Shown piece by piece: positions 23,801-30,525 of a DNA stretch of 56,577 bases. The position numbers were made by a program, and so were the translations under genes. The stretch covers positions 1-56,577 of the forward strand of contig JAAXZN010000038.1 in the NCBI GenBank assembly GCA_012719855.1. The letters run 5' to 3'. Origin of the DNA: Serratia liquefaciens. Its GTDB lineage: Bacteria; Pseudomonadota; Gammaproteobacteria; Enterobacterales; Enterobacteriaceae. Under the pieces are notes generated by a model. The model was not told where the DNA came from. It saw only the letters and a list, made by a program, of their open reading frames with translations, and searched no databases. How positions within the stretch are numbered: position 1 is the stretch's first letter; every line of letters starts with the position of its first letter.

Positions 23801-25867
23801 CGCCTTGCCGGCCCCAATGAGGCCGCGTTGGTTATCCAGATGGCTGGATGTCAGGTCGAGATTGCCCTGACCGATGATCTGCCCCTGCGTGTTATCCAAC
23901 CGCTGTGCCACCAGACGTACGTCATCACCGCTCAGGGTACCGGACGCGTTATTCAGCTCGCTGCCCGCCTCAAGCGTCAGGCCGTTTCCGGCCAGCAGGT
24001 TGCCCCCGGCATTATTCACCGTGCCATTAGCCTGGAGCGTGAGCCCCGACTGGGTTTTTAACGTGCCCCCCTGATTATCGAGGCGCCCGGCATCGAGACG
24101 CAGGTCGCCGTTACTGCCCAGCGTCCCGCCGGCATTGTCGAGCAGGCCGCCGACCTGCCAGTGCTGCGCCGCGCTCCCCAGCGCCACCAGGCGGCCTCGC
24201 TGATTGACTAACTGGCTGGCCGAAAGCCGGAGGTTCTGCGCCTCGATGGCACCGTCACTGTTATCCAACTTGCCCACCAGGGTGAAACGACTCTCACCGT
24301 CACCGGTCTGTGACCAGGTCGCCTGTTGGTTGGACAGGTTGTCGGCATCCACCGTCCAGCGCCCGGCCTTGACCCTGGCCTGCTGCGCATCCACATTTCC
24401 CTTCGTGTTCACGGCCAGCTCACCGCTGTCTACGGTGGACTGGCGCAATGCCACCCCGCCCTCGTGGGCCGTCAGCGCGGTACGGCCGGCTCCGACCTGC
24501 GCGCCGCTAATATCCACCCGCCGCCCGGTCGCGTTGACGTCTTTTTGACTTAGCAGACTGCCGCTGGCGCGGATATCCCCCTGGCTATCAAGTTGCAGGC
24601 TGGCAGCCTGGACCAGCGTGCTGTCGGCATTACTGCCCGCCAGCAGGTGGCCGCTGCTCTGGATGCCGCGCGCGGCGTTCAGGTGCACATTCCCGGCCGC
24701 CGCCAGTGTCCCGGACTGCGTCAGCATTCCCTCGCGACTCTGCACGGCCAGTTGGCCACCGCTATACACTTTCCCGCGCGTCTCAATGTCACCTTTTGCC
24801 GCCAGTTGGATATCGCCGCCGGCCTGCGTGGCCGCATCCGGCGCATCAGACTGCCAGCTGAGCTTGCCTTCGCTGCTGACGGTGAGCGTTTTGCCTGCCT
24901 GCACCTGCCCGTTCTGGTTGCGCACGCCGACGCCGGCCTCGGTGCCAATCATGCGGATACTGCCGCTGTACATGCCGCCCATCTGCCCCATGTCGATGGC
25001 AAGCTCTGGTTTGGTACTGCCGTCGTCCGACAGCGGTGTCGCGGTTTTACCGTCCGCACTCACGCGGTTACGACCGGCCACCACCGACACGCCTTCTTTA
25101 GCCCAGACGCCGGCGTTGACCTCCACCGCGCGCGCCAGAATGTCGACGTACTCGGTATCATGACGGGTATCCCCGTTGAGTCCGCCACCCTCGATGCGCA
25201 CCACGCCGCGCTCAACCTGGTAGCCCGCCAGGCTGCCGTCGGCGTTCAGTTGCGGCTTGCCGGTGGTCAGGGTCATGCGCCCGGCGTTGATGGTGCCGCA
25301 GCCGTTGCAGACAATACCGGCGGGGTTGGCCACAATCACCTGCGCCTTGCCGCCGGCCACTTCCATAAAACCGCGCAACTGGCTGGGATTGTTGCTGTTG
25401 ACTTCGTTGAGGATGACGCGCGCCGGCGCGGAATTGGGATTGAGATTAGGGTTACCCTGGATCATCCCGGCCATCTGGGTCGAGGTCATCACCGCCGAGT
25501 TGTTGAGGATGGCGCCTTTGGCGTCAACATCGAACTGCTGGTACTGGTTGTGCGACACGCCGGCCTGGTTGGGGGCGGTGATGTTGACCTGCGGCAAGCC
25601 GTTCTGGGTATTGATGACCTCCGGCCGCTGGGAAGGATTGGCACCGCCGTCCGCCACAATGCCGTCTGCCATGACGGGGCCGGCGAACATGAGCAGCCCC
25701 AGCAGCCACACTGACCGACGCACGGTGACCCACAGACGACTTCCACCCGTTATCCCTGAACCGATGCGCTGCCCCGGTTCGCTGCTGCAGCTGCGGGCCA
25801 GTTCGGACACCACTCGCAACTCCCCGTGAGTGCGGCTGAAAATAAGGCGATAACAATGTTTGTTCAT
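14789..25867 (-). CDS. cdiA: CdiA contact-dependent inhibition exoprotein
   Basis: 3692 aa. Order of parts: extended signal peptide ending near residue 67 (MFAGPVMA); TPS secretion domain (about 68-330, with NPNLNPNSAP and VANPAGIVCNGC); long FHA-1 repeat region with LDNxxG-type repeats to about 1600; a Tyr/Trp-rich non-repeat region near 1640-1800 (YKWHRYNYYW), where receptor-binding and YP domains sit in known CdiA proteins; FHA-2 repeats; pretoxin region; VENN at 3414-3417. The toxin is the last 275 residues, with a Gly/Ala-rich, partly hydrophobic end (PFSYVDA, IKGEDPTN, IGAGLGSVAG). A 33-bp in-frame tandem duplication sits at 17960-18025. Exported by CdiB just upstream; immunity by the gene just downstream. 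The toxin activity is unknown; a membrane pore is a guess. Confidence 0.9.
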   Translation of the reverse strand: MNKHCYRLIFSRTHGELRVVSELARSCSSEPGQRIGSGITGGSRLWVTVRRSVWLLGLLMFAGPVMADGIVADGGANPSQRPEVINTQNGLPQVNITAPNQAGVSHNQYQQFDVDAKGAILNNSAVMTSTQMAGMIQGNPNLNPNSAPARVILNEVNSNNPSQLRGFMEVAGGKAQVIVANPAGIVCNGCGTINAGRMTLTTGKPQLNADGSLAGYQVERGVVRIEGGGLNGDTRHDTEYVDILARAVEVNAGVWAKEGVSVVAGRNRVSADGKTATPLSDDGSTKPELAIDMGQMGGMYSGSIRMIGTEAGVGVRNQNGQVQAGKTLTVSSEGKLSWQSDAPDAATQAGGDIQLAAKGDIETRGKVYSGGQLAVQSREGMLTQSGTLAAAGNVHLNAARGIQSSGHLLAGSNADSTLVQAASLQLDSQGDIRASGSLLSQKDVNATGRRVDISGAQVGAGRTALTAHEGGVALRQSTVDSGELAVNTKGNVDAQQARVKAGRWTVDADNLSNQQATWSQTGDGESRFTLVGKLDNSDGAIEAQNLRLSASQLVNQRGRLVALGSAAQHWQVGGLLDNAGGTLGSNGDLRLDAGRLDNQGGTLKTQSGLTLQANGTVNNAGGNLLAGNGLTLEAGSELNNASGTLSGDDVRLVAQRLDNTQGQIIGQGNLDLTSSHLDNQRGLIGAGKALDVHAGDWDNRGGTAQGETAVTATATTLNNDGGKLLSGQASTLTTSGNTTNRGGEISATVLTVKSDRLDNTQGKVIGQERLELHAHQGLDNTQGLLGAGRALTVRTDGELNNRRGTISGSGQTHIAAGSVRNEAGKLLGGQQLVLNSAAELVNREGEISGESLTLTAQRLDNAQGKVVARQDISLTAQQVLSNAAGWLEGGNILTVKTDGDWDNRGGTAQGGRQVTANAQSLDNTGGRLQSGGNLTLDAAGNILNCTGKLTAQQALAVNGGAASLFDNDGGSLQSGGDLSLQGGQLTNRAAGVVLGGQALSLALAGGWDNQNGTLTGNGRTQVRAASLLNAQGAINALGSLDMQFTGKLDNGQGRIFSQSAQMLQAQDIVNAQGWMGSQGSWRARSGGFDNTKGSVQSQQEAQLAADWLDNARGVMQSAQNLALRIKQDIDNRNGKVSAQGQLAVAGAKDGEHAGAINNAGGQWLAGQALTIAARSLDNAQAGQLYSQKQLRLNLNGGLDNRGGKIQGGGALALDAQTLNNAGGTIDGQQHVALRILGLLENTDGAVRSNGDQKVSAAGINNTRGVFSSRGGISVASKQLDNAGGTLISQGAGIYRLDRLNNQHGKVHSGDSLTLEGAQVNNRGGQLVSTQGLALKAGTLDNSGQGTLSSQAALNLQADRLNNRDGGLILGTTRADITSHDIDNTAGRLQSSGQMTLAGVTQLDNRQGRILANGNLNINTDRSQTDSPLALLNQGGRVESAGQLTVHARTLDNQNGTLLGLQALTLSAQQDYTHQTGETISSNGTVTFSLSGAFTNLADWLLPGNLALTAASITNPATLVGKTLQLTTGALQNTGRLEADSMTLNVDSLDNTAALMGDDITVNGRIIDNHGAPAVMAATHSLTVQAGERLTNREGALIYSADRLQLHSDDLIENRASFIEADGDATVEARRLNNLREGLVIERNAEKNDYKWHRYNYYWRSYGSAVNPDKSTLAPTTQQLTFQDDSAAQTNRYGTLLAIDAAGKRAQVRVKDNKGQLTDLWVNYLALKPNADGSYAMTFYETRGGNQLATIPTPYQNGFHWEHDWTQVMTWDPEKHVDIDSAPFITDYNNFRERTESGTVTRDKLVSEGIGARILAGGNMVLRITGALLNDASVITANGNLTQDGGGSVDNRGYSVNERRQAAIVDHYDKDTHHWYPTFNRDETTALATVDGVITGNGTVTINGARITNTTVNQAQISQLDAALKAVDAERAELERNPLAFTVEGAARPDGDTTLAPGEQMTRPGATPSSPLGRPLLPSELALTQLQHLGNVATAIPNNGLFSQHTATGSPFLVVTDERFTRRDNFISSDYMLERVGYDPAQTHKRLGDGFYEQRLVREQVLALTGKPSVKGWDAMEQYQQLMNNGSKVAQDFHLVPGVALTPEQIAALQQDIVWLVSETVQTEGGPQTVWVPKVYLAQTTLRLTGDGAVIGGGDLQLSANSITNAGNLFADKALTVDAGQFLHQGGDIKAGSIDVQADSLAMSTNLQDALRQATMSAGDIRLRGTDITLTGAKLDAADTLSLSARNDLTITAAKSSHTADLEVISGSMGNRTRGGTEAAGSRMAHVSGEWQQAQGSELNAGGNLTLNAGRDVTFTGSQASAAGSTRVQAGGDINIRAESTTNTTHLDANSRTSSVSNDRQEERLTLSALSGDQGVTLVAGNRLLAEGAQIDSKEGRIGVSARDVTIKDARTRTQDQDSENKREGKTKSRRIEQTEREISTGSTFSGRDGVTVVGREGDVTVTGSTLHSDQGAIALQAKNDVILNHTTDSEHRVSNEESRGRKTKGERAEEVLRENVVGSTLSGQGGVTVVAQNGSIIATASALHSEQGTVALQAKQDVTLNTATERESTFSEERSQKKGFLKKSSSHSIANDATTREKGSLLSGNSVSVNAGNDLTVTGSAIAADLTVTGSAIAADRDVNLQAGRNVDIGAATETDTHYRLEENKKSGLLGSGGIGFTIGKQSSKHEIDDKGRTQSQSVSTVGSSQGSVKITAGNQLHIGGADLVAGKDLALTGDSVTIDPGVDARTRKETYEQKQSGLSVALSGTVGGALNTAVSSAQQARKEGDGRLNALQNTKAVLSGVQAAQAWERDNALTASAEAKNAAAGLQPGDEGAAQGATNTVGISASYGSQSSKSETRTDSRQSQGSTLTAGQNLSITATGKSHNAQSGDITITGSQLKAGKDLSLDAARDITLQSAQNSESTVGKNSSKGGNVGVGIAAGSGGYGISVSAGVNAGKGHENGNGLTQTETTLDAGSNLKVTSGRDTTLTGAQASGEKVTVDVGRDLTLQSQQDSDRYDAKQQNASAGGSFTFGSMTGSANVSASKDKLHSNFDSVKEQTGLFAGKGGYDVKVKEHTQLDGAVIASQADKEKNRFDTGTLGWTDIHNQADYSATHSGGSFSTGGPVGKDLLTNMAGGMLSGANNSGHAEGTTKAGVSEGTLIVRDKDKQQQDVAQLNRDTEHANDGSISPIFNKEKEQKRLKQAQLIGEIGGQAMDVIRTQGDIAGLKAQKDPAALAQAREQLEKSGKPTNDAAVMQRAYDNAMRQYGTGSDLQKAAQAVTGALTALAGNNLAGALASGVSPYLATEIKKLTTNPLTGEVDIAANAMAHAVLGAVTAQLNNQSAAAGGLGAGGGELAARYIAGQLFPGKTAEQLSESEKQQVSALSQLAAGLAGGLATGDTAGAVTGGQAGKNAVENNLLGATSSGKLDKAVEKIKNGDKSLATANELIKLENADKRSDALVSKFTKDPSLMSSNERAELAGYLRIYASEMEKAYGPAVAQQLVTGLLSGRDYMKRNPDSEAMSKAQSILNTWGYHKSNASIGDAPLMFGGNVLGTTIKEGMALNAAIGVGVNTVSQLSGKEPFSYVDAIMAGITSAATTGKGIGSSAAINMGGAAIGSGIKGEDPTNSVIGAGLGSVAGSKAEKYITGGLSTAVKEGTAEVIGAVGGSTASEIVSDAAKDALDKAEHKDEKK
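17960..18025 (-). repeat. Exact 33-bp tandem duplication inside cdiA
   Basis: Two identical 33-bp units (17960-17992 and 17993-18025) encode LTVTGSAIAAD twice in the FHA-2 repeat region. In frame, so it only lengthens the beta-helix stalk. Confidence 0.9.
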
Positions 25868-25935
25868 GGGTCACATCCGTGAGAAAAGTCAGTCCGTTTA
25901 GATCGGTGTCAGCAATGCTGCCGGTATCGCGATGT

Positions 25936-27666
25936 TCAGATTTCCAGATTTACGCTAAAACCCGCAGTCACACCGGAGGTATGGAACCCTGCGGGCTTGT
26001 ACAGCGGAACGCCGGCAAACAGGTCATAGCTGAATCGCCCCCACAGCGCGCCGCGCACGCCGAGCGCACTGCCCGCCAACTGATGCCCCACCAGGTAACG
26101 GGTGTTTGGGCCGTCCACCCGGCCGTAATCGGCAGCCAGGTACAGTTCATGCCCGCGAGAAAACACGTTCCAGGCGATTTCATTGCGCCACAGCAGGCCC
26201 TTTTCGCCGGACAGCATCTGTTCGCCGTCAAAGCCGCGCACCGAGTAACGCCCGGCAATGGCCATCCGCTCTTGCGGCGTCAGCGCATTCGGGCTCCACT
26301 GGCCCCGCACGCTGGTATAGACCCGCCAGGGCTGCTCGCCCCAGGTGAAAGGCAGGTTGAACCCCACATCCCCGAGCAGCATACCGGTACGCGCCGAACC
26401 GTCATGATTGACTTCCTCCGGCGCACGCAGCGCCCCGAGGGCGCCGGTGCCGCGGCGCCAGCTGATATTCGCATCCAGCGTATTGCGCCCGAGGTAACTA
26501 CGCTGGTTGACTCCAATTCCCCAGCCAGCGGTGCGCCGCTTTTGCTGGGTCAGCTCGACGTCATCCACGTGGTTAGTCGAGTGCTTGCGGTAACCGCGCA
26601 GGTTGAGCGTGGTCTTGTGGGATTGGTCGCGGTACAGCAACCGGGAAACGGTCAACTGAATGTTGTCGCTCTTGCCGCTGTAGCGCAGTACCTCATTGGC
26701 GTTGGGGATGTTCTGATGGTAGGTGTAGTCGTTGTAGTTGGCCGAGAAGGCCCAATATCCCACCGGGAAGAAGTAGTTCAGCGTATGTGAACGGTTACCG
26801 AACGGCCCGTGCTGGAATAAATCCTTGCCGATATTGGCGTAGAAAAGGTCATTTTGCGCAAACGGCGCATCGAGAGCCATGGTGGCCGAACCAAGATAAC
26901 GCCCGGTACTTTTGGAGCCACTGTCGTCCAGCCCCAGGCTGAGCCGCACCGGCCGTCCCTCCTGCCAGTTCACCTGCAGGTCACTGGTGGCTTCCTGCTC
27001 ACCGGGCACGATTTTGATGTCAGCACTGGCGCTGGGCACCCGTCTGAAGTTCTCCAGCCCCTGCTCAATATCACGCAGGTTGAGGATATCGCCGCGCGAG
27101 GCCGGAATAGCGTTCCACAGCCGCCCACGCCAGGAGACCGGCTCCTCAAAGCGAATGTCGCCAATGCGCCCGGGTTGCAGCGTGAGCACCAACACGCCGG
27201 TGGTCAGGTCCTGCTCCTGTGCCATCACCCGCGTGGTGACATAGCCTTTGGCCAGTATGGCGTTCTGCACTTTATTGATGGCAAGCACAATACCCTGACC
27301 GCCCAGACAGCGACCTTTGGCATCCGCAGCGGCGTCCACCGCCCACTGAAAGCGAGCGGCCGACTCCCCGACCAGGGTAAGCCGGTTGATGGTGAAGCAG
27401 GGGGACTCATTGACCGGGTAATCCGGCAACACGGCCTCGGGGCGGGAAAGACGCGCATCGGCCTGCGGGGTGTTCTGTTCAAGCAGGGCGCGTTCGCGCT
27501 CCTGCTGGCGTTGCTGCTCGCGAGCATCAATAGCTGAAGCGGCCCGCTCAGGGGCATCAGAGGGCGTGGCGGCCATACCCGGGAAAGTGCCGGTGAAGAG
27601 AACACCCACGAGAACGCGGCTCAACGCCGTGGATGTGGATCCGTGCGAAAGAAAAGTCCTTTTCAT
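25936..27666 (-). CDS. cdiB: CdiB two-partner secretion outer-membrane transporter
   Basis: 576 aa from ATG 27666 (an ATG at 27681 is also possible; neither has a strong ribosome site). Signal peptide to about residue 32 (FPGMAA), a charged helix (EQQRQQERERALLEQ), two POTRA domains (about 75-230, with CFTINRLTLVGE and IVLAINKVQNAILAKGYVTTR) and a 16-strand barrel domain with the conserved VRGF loop in RYSVRGFDGE. Exports CdiA. The cdiB-cdiA gap is 68 bp, so one operon. Confidence 0.9.
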   Translation of the reverse strand: MKRTFLSHGSTSTALSRVLVGVLFTGTFPGMAATPSDAPERAASAIDAREQQRQQERERALLEQNTPQADARLSRPEAVLPDYPVNESPCFTINRLTLVGESAARFQWAVDAAADAKGRCLGGQGIVLAINKVQNAILAKGYVTTRVMAQEQDLTTGVLVLTLQPGRIGDIRFEEPVSWRGRLWNAIPASRGDILNLRDIEQGLENFRRVPSASADIKIVPGEQEATSDLQVNWQEGRPVRLSLGLDDSGSKSTGRYLGSATMALDAPFAQNDLFYANIGKDLFQHGPFGNRSHTLNYFFPVGYWAFSANYNDYTYHQNIPNANEVLRYSGKSDNIQLTVSRLLYRDQSHKTTLNLRGYRKHSTNHVDDVELTQQKRRTAGWGIGVNQRSYLGRNTLDANISWRRGTGALGALRAPEEVNHDGSARTGMLLGDVGFNLPFTWGEQPWRVYTSVRGQWSPNALTPQERMAIAGRYSVRGFDGEQMLSGEKGLLWRNEIAWNVFSRGHELYLAADYGRVDGPNTRYLVGHQLAGSALGVRGALWGRFSYDLFAGVPLYKPAGFHTSGVTAGFSVNLEI

Positions 27667-27710
27667 GAAAATCCATTTCATAAAGTGTCAAGATGTGTAA
27701 TTTTTGGCGC

Positions 27711-27738
27711 ATTATCCACCCGTGAGATCAAAAAGCAA
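27711..27738 (-). promoter_or_regulatory. Candidate promoter of cdiBAI
   Basis: Minus-strand -35 TTGCTT (complement of 27733-27738), 16-bp spacer, -10 GATAAT (complement of 27711-27716), about 45 bp before the cdiB start. An inverted repeat (27780-27786 with 27811-27817, arms CAGTTGA/TCAACTG) and a CCACGTGG palindrome lie further upstream. Confidence 0.5.
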
Positions 27739-27919
27739 GCAAATCGTGTTTTCGGGAGGAATGATATTGCCTGCGTTGTCAGTTGAGTCACACACAATCC
27801 TACTGTGCGGTCAACTGTGCCACGTGGTACATCCTGCAGCGTATAAACACGCTGATTCTCTTCGGCGTCACGGTGCTTAGCTTAGATTCAGGATCTAAAC
27901 TTCATTCGATACATGATTT

Positions 27920-28288
27920 TTAATCATCACGCTCCAAAAACTCAGCCCCCAACCATGCAGAAGTACCATTACGCGTTTTTCCCACATTCAACAAAAATAC
28001 TTGCCCATCCAGCCCACCTTCAGAAAAGTCAATACCACCATCTTTTGGGGTATAACGACGGGAGCCATTTTTCGGTCGAAATGCCGAGAGACGGTATCGT
28101 TGGCCATCATCCAGGGAGGTAAAATAACAGACAAGGTGGCCGGAGGACGTGGTATTCGACCAGACTTTGAAATCGAGTCGAGCGGCCCAGTCGCCGACAG
28201 GTACGGACTGCCATGCATAGCTACCCGGATCCATTCCCGCATCCAGTGCACCGTTAAAGCTAAAAGCACGAAGAACGCTCTCATTCAT
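27920..28288 (-). CDS. Hypothetical 122-aa protein upstream of cdiB
   Basis: ATG 28288 with a GGCGG-like site. Soluble, with no signal peptide. Alternating hydrophobic/polar pattern with many aromatics and glycines (GSYAWQSVPVGDWAARLDFK, SGHLVCYFTSLDDGQRYRLS) suggests a beta-sandwich. I do not recognise it. It lies upstream of the cdi operon in the same direction and beside the mrr remnant. Confidence 0.5.
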   Translation of the reverse strand: MNESVLRAFSFNGALDAGMDPGSYAWQSVPVGDWAARLDFKVWSNTTSSGHLVCYFTSLDDGQRYRLSAFRPKNGSRRYTPKDGGIDFSEGGLDGQVFLLNVGKTRNGTSAWLGAEFLERDD

Positions 28289-28439
28289 AAAGCCGCCTTA
28301 AATCATGGAGGAAATAATACTGACTATCAGAGAGACAACAAACAGAAGGATCAGGAGCCCAACAAGCACCATAATAAAATAACGCAATCTGACCAGCAAA
28401 ACGCCAATGACATTAAAGGGGAGCAGGGTAACAGGGAAA

Positions 28440-28602
28440 CCAATCATCTTATGCCACAGAACCATTGCCAGCAGCCAATTGGTTTACAAAACCGTACCGG
28501 ATGGGCTCACAATCGTTCGAAACGTACTCACTGCAGCAGAAATTGAACATCTCGCTTTGGCTTACACCAACGTCAAACTTCAACAAAATAGTGATGCGGT
28601 AG
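28440..28602 (+). pseudogene. mrr remnant, 5' part
   Basis: Two phases read NRTGWAHNRSKRTH and then AAEIEHLALAYTNVKLQQN, matching the N-terminal winged-helix part of Mrr-type restriction proteins (VYKNRxGWAHDRLKRAG in relatives), with at least two frameshifts. It is interrupted at 28602 by the IS. Confidence 0.6.
28599..28602. repeat. IS target duplication, left
   Basis: GTAG here matches GTAG at 29810-29813, a 4-bp target duplication as usual for the IS407 group. Confidence 0.8.
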
Positions 28603-28681
28603 TGTAAGTATCCCGGTAAAACGAGCCATTCACTTTTAGAGATCTTCCGACATACTGATTATGTCCCCTGAGGAGATCGCT

Positions 28682-28948
28682 ATGCGCAAGATCCGATTCA
28701 CTGAACACCAGATCATCGCCGTATTGAAGTCCGTCGAAGCTGGACGTACCGTCAAGGATGTTTGCCGTGAGGCCGCTATTTCGGAAGCCAGCTATTACAA
28801 CTGGAAGGCAAAGTATGGCGGGATGGAAGCGGCCGATATTAAAAAAATCAAAGATCTTGAAGACGAGAATCGGAGGCTTAAACAGATGTTTGCTGATCTC
28901 AGCCTTGAGTGCCGGGCACTTAAAGACGTCATCGAAAAAAAGCTTTAA
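28682..28948 (+). CDS. IS407-group transposase OrfA
   Basis: 88 aa from ATG 28682 (GGAG eight bases upstream). Helix-turn-helix (EHQIIAVLKSVEAGRTVKDV then AISEASYYNWKAKYGG) and a C-terminal leucine zipper (IKDLEDENRRLKQMFADL). An A-AAA-AAG slippery heptamer at about 28936-28942 just before the stop allows a -1 shift into orfB. Confidence 0.85.
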   Translation: MRKIRFTEHQIIAVLKSVEAGRTVKDVCREAAISEASYYNWKAKYGGMEAADIKKIKDLEDENRRLKQMFADLSLECRALKDVIEKKL

Positions 28949-29793
28949 AACCAGCGATAAAGCGTGAACTCGTCAGCTATCTGACGACGCAATTTGCCAT
29001 GAGTTTACGCCAGTCCTGCAGGACGTTATCGCTGAGCAGGACGGTGTATTTTTATCAGCCCGATACCCGGCGTGATGAACCAGTGATCCACGCGCTGACT
29101 GAACTGGCAGAACGCTATCCGCGCTACGGTTTTAAGAAGCTGTTCCAGCTGCTGCGCAGGCAGGGCAATACCTGGAACCATAAACGCGTTCACCGGGTTT
29201 ATTGCCTGCTGAAACTGAATTTTCGTCGTAAAGGAAAACAGCGGCTGGCTGTGCGTAATCCAGCACCACTGGCGACGCCGCAAGCGCTAAACCAGAGCTG
29301 GTCCATCGATTTTATGCACGATGCGCTGGTCTGCGGCAGGCGCTTCCGGACCTTCAATGTTGTGGATGATTTTAATCGTGAAGCACTGGCGATAGAAATC
29401 GACCTTAATATCCCGGCTCAGCGAGTCATCCGGGTGCTGGACAGGATCGTGGCAAACCGCGGCTACCCGCTGAAAATGCGGATGGACAACGGACCAGAAC
29501 TGGTCTCACTGGCGCTGGCACAATGGGCCGAAGAACATGACGTACAGCTCGAATTTATCAAGCCGGGTAAGCCGACACAGAATGCGTTTATAGAACGGTT
29601 CAACCGAACATACCGGACAGAAATCCTGGATTTTTACCTGTTCAGAACACTGAATGAAGCACGGGAAATTACCGAGCGCTGGCTGATGGAATATAACAAC
29701 GAGCGGCCTCATGAATCCCTGAACAACCTGACGCCGGAAGAGTACCGGCTGATGGCTGAAAAACCGGAACTCTCAAAAAGTGCGTGGAACTAA
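28942..29793 (+). CDS. IS407-group transposase OrfB (made by -1 frameshift)
   Basis: DDE integrase-type domain. The frame is open from the slip site (ALKPAIKRELVSYL...), with internal ATG at 28999. Catalytic D-D-E: WSIDFMHDAL, RMDNGPELVS, and NAFIERFNRTYRTE. The active product is the OrfA-OrfB fusion. Confidence 0.85.
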   Translation, partial: ALKPAIKRELVSYLTTQFAMSLRQSCRTLSLSRTVYFYQPDTRRDEPVIHALTELAERYPRYGFKKLFQLLRRQGNTWNHKRVHRVYCLLKLNFRRKGKQRLAVRNPAPLATPQALNQSWSIDFMHDALVCGRRFRTFNVVDDFNREALAIEIDLNIPAQRVIRVLDRIVANRGYPLKMRMDNGPELVSLALAQWAEEHDVQLEFIKPGKPTQNAFIERFNRTYRTEILDFYLFRTLNEAREITERWLMEYNNERPHESLNNLTPEEYRLMAEKPELSKSAWN

Positions 29794-29809
29794 AACGGGT
29801 GTGCTTACA

Positions 29810-30361
29810 GTAGATTTGGCCCCGGTTACAGAACCCCTTCTCACCCAACCGATGTTAACAAACAGCCCAGACGACCGCCTTGAGCAATCAATCAAAGATC
29901 CACGATGCGGTTGCATCGGAACGGCTGGAGAACCTAAGCCAGGTATCTCAAGGCCGCTTCGAGGTCATCGTACTGGATGTGCTGCACCGTTTAGGTTACG
30001 GCGGCCATCACGATTCAGAGCGTGTCGGCGGCAGCGGTGATGCTGGAATTGATAGCGTTATTTCTTTAGACAAGCTCGGTTTAGAAAAGGCGTGTGTGCA
30101 AGCCAAACGCTGGCAAAACACCGTAGGCCGCCCTGAGTTGCATGCATTCTAAGGTGACCTGGTGTGGCAAAAGGCTAAATTAGGGTATTCATTACGACTT
30201 CTGGCTTTACTAAGCATGACGTTGCCTACGCGCAATCGATAGAAGGCATGGTACTTATCGATGATAATCGGCTAGTTCATCTGATGATGGACAACGAGGT
30301 GGGTACCAGTCCGACGCTAATGAAGGTTTCTAAACTCGATAGCGACTATTTTGATTGGTGA
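29810..30361 (+). pseudogene. mrr: mrr remnant, 3' part (Mrr-type restriction endonuclease)
   Basis: Continues the interrupted gene. After a linker, phases switch near 29895 and again near 30155-30190. The nuclease core is plain: FEVIVLDVLHRLGYGG, then GSGDAGIDSVISLDK, VQAKRWQNTVGRPEL and, in another frame, VFITTSGFTKHDVAYAQS and VLIDDNRLVHLMMDNEVG, the Mrr_cat pattern D...QAK. With an IS insertion and several frameshifts it cannot be functional. Being next to hsdMSR recalls mrr-hsd immigration control regions. Confidence 0.75.
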
Positions 30362-30525
30362 TGCACCAGATGAAATGGCAGTCTTGGTAGGAATCGAGAT
30401 TGTAGAACTACTTACTGCAACCGACTCGTAAAGCCCTGCAGCTAGCAAGAAGCTCTTATGAAACGTACAATCGAAACCCTAAAATAGACTTTTTCGAAAA
30501 AGAATTGCTTTTAACAGGACTTATT

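Larger units (their letters stand above)
28603..29809 (+). mobile_element. IS3-family element, IS407 group, 1207 bp
   Basis: Ends TGTAAGTATCCCGG at the left and, inverted, TGTAAGCACACCCG at the right, flanked by a 4-bp direct repeat GTAG. Contains orfA and orfB with a -1 frameshift signal. Removal of the element and one GTAG restores an open frame in the mrr remnant (AV-DLAPV), proving insertion into that gene. Both ORFs look intact, so the element may be active. Confidence 0.85.

Noticed and set aside
15752..25829. Many long plus-strand ORFs opposite cdiA
   Set aside because: GC-rich repetitive cdiA produces long antisense frames; none has a ribosome site or domain.
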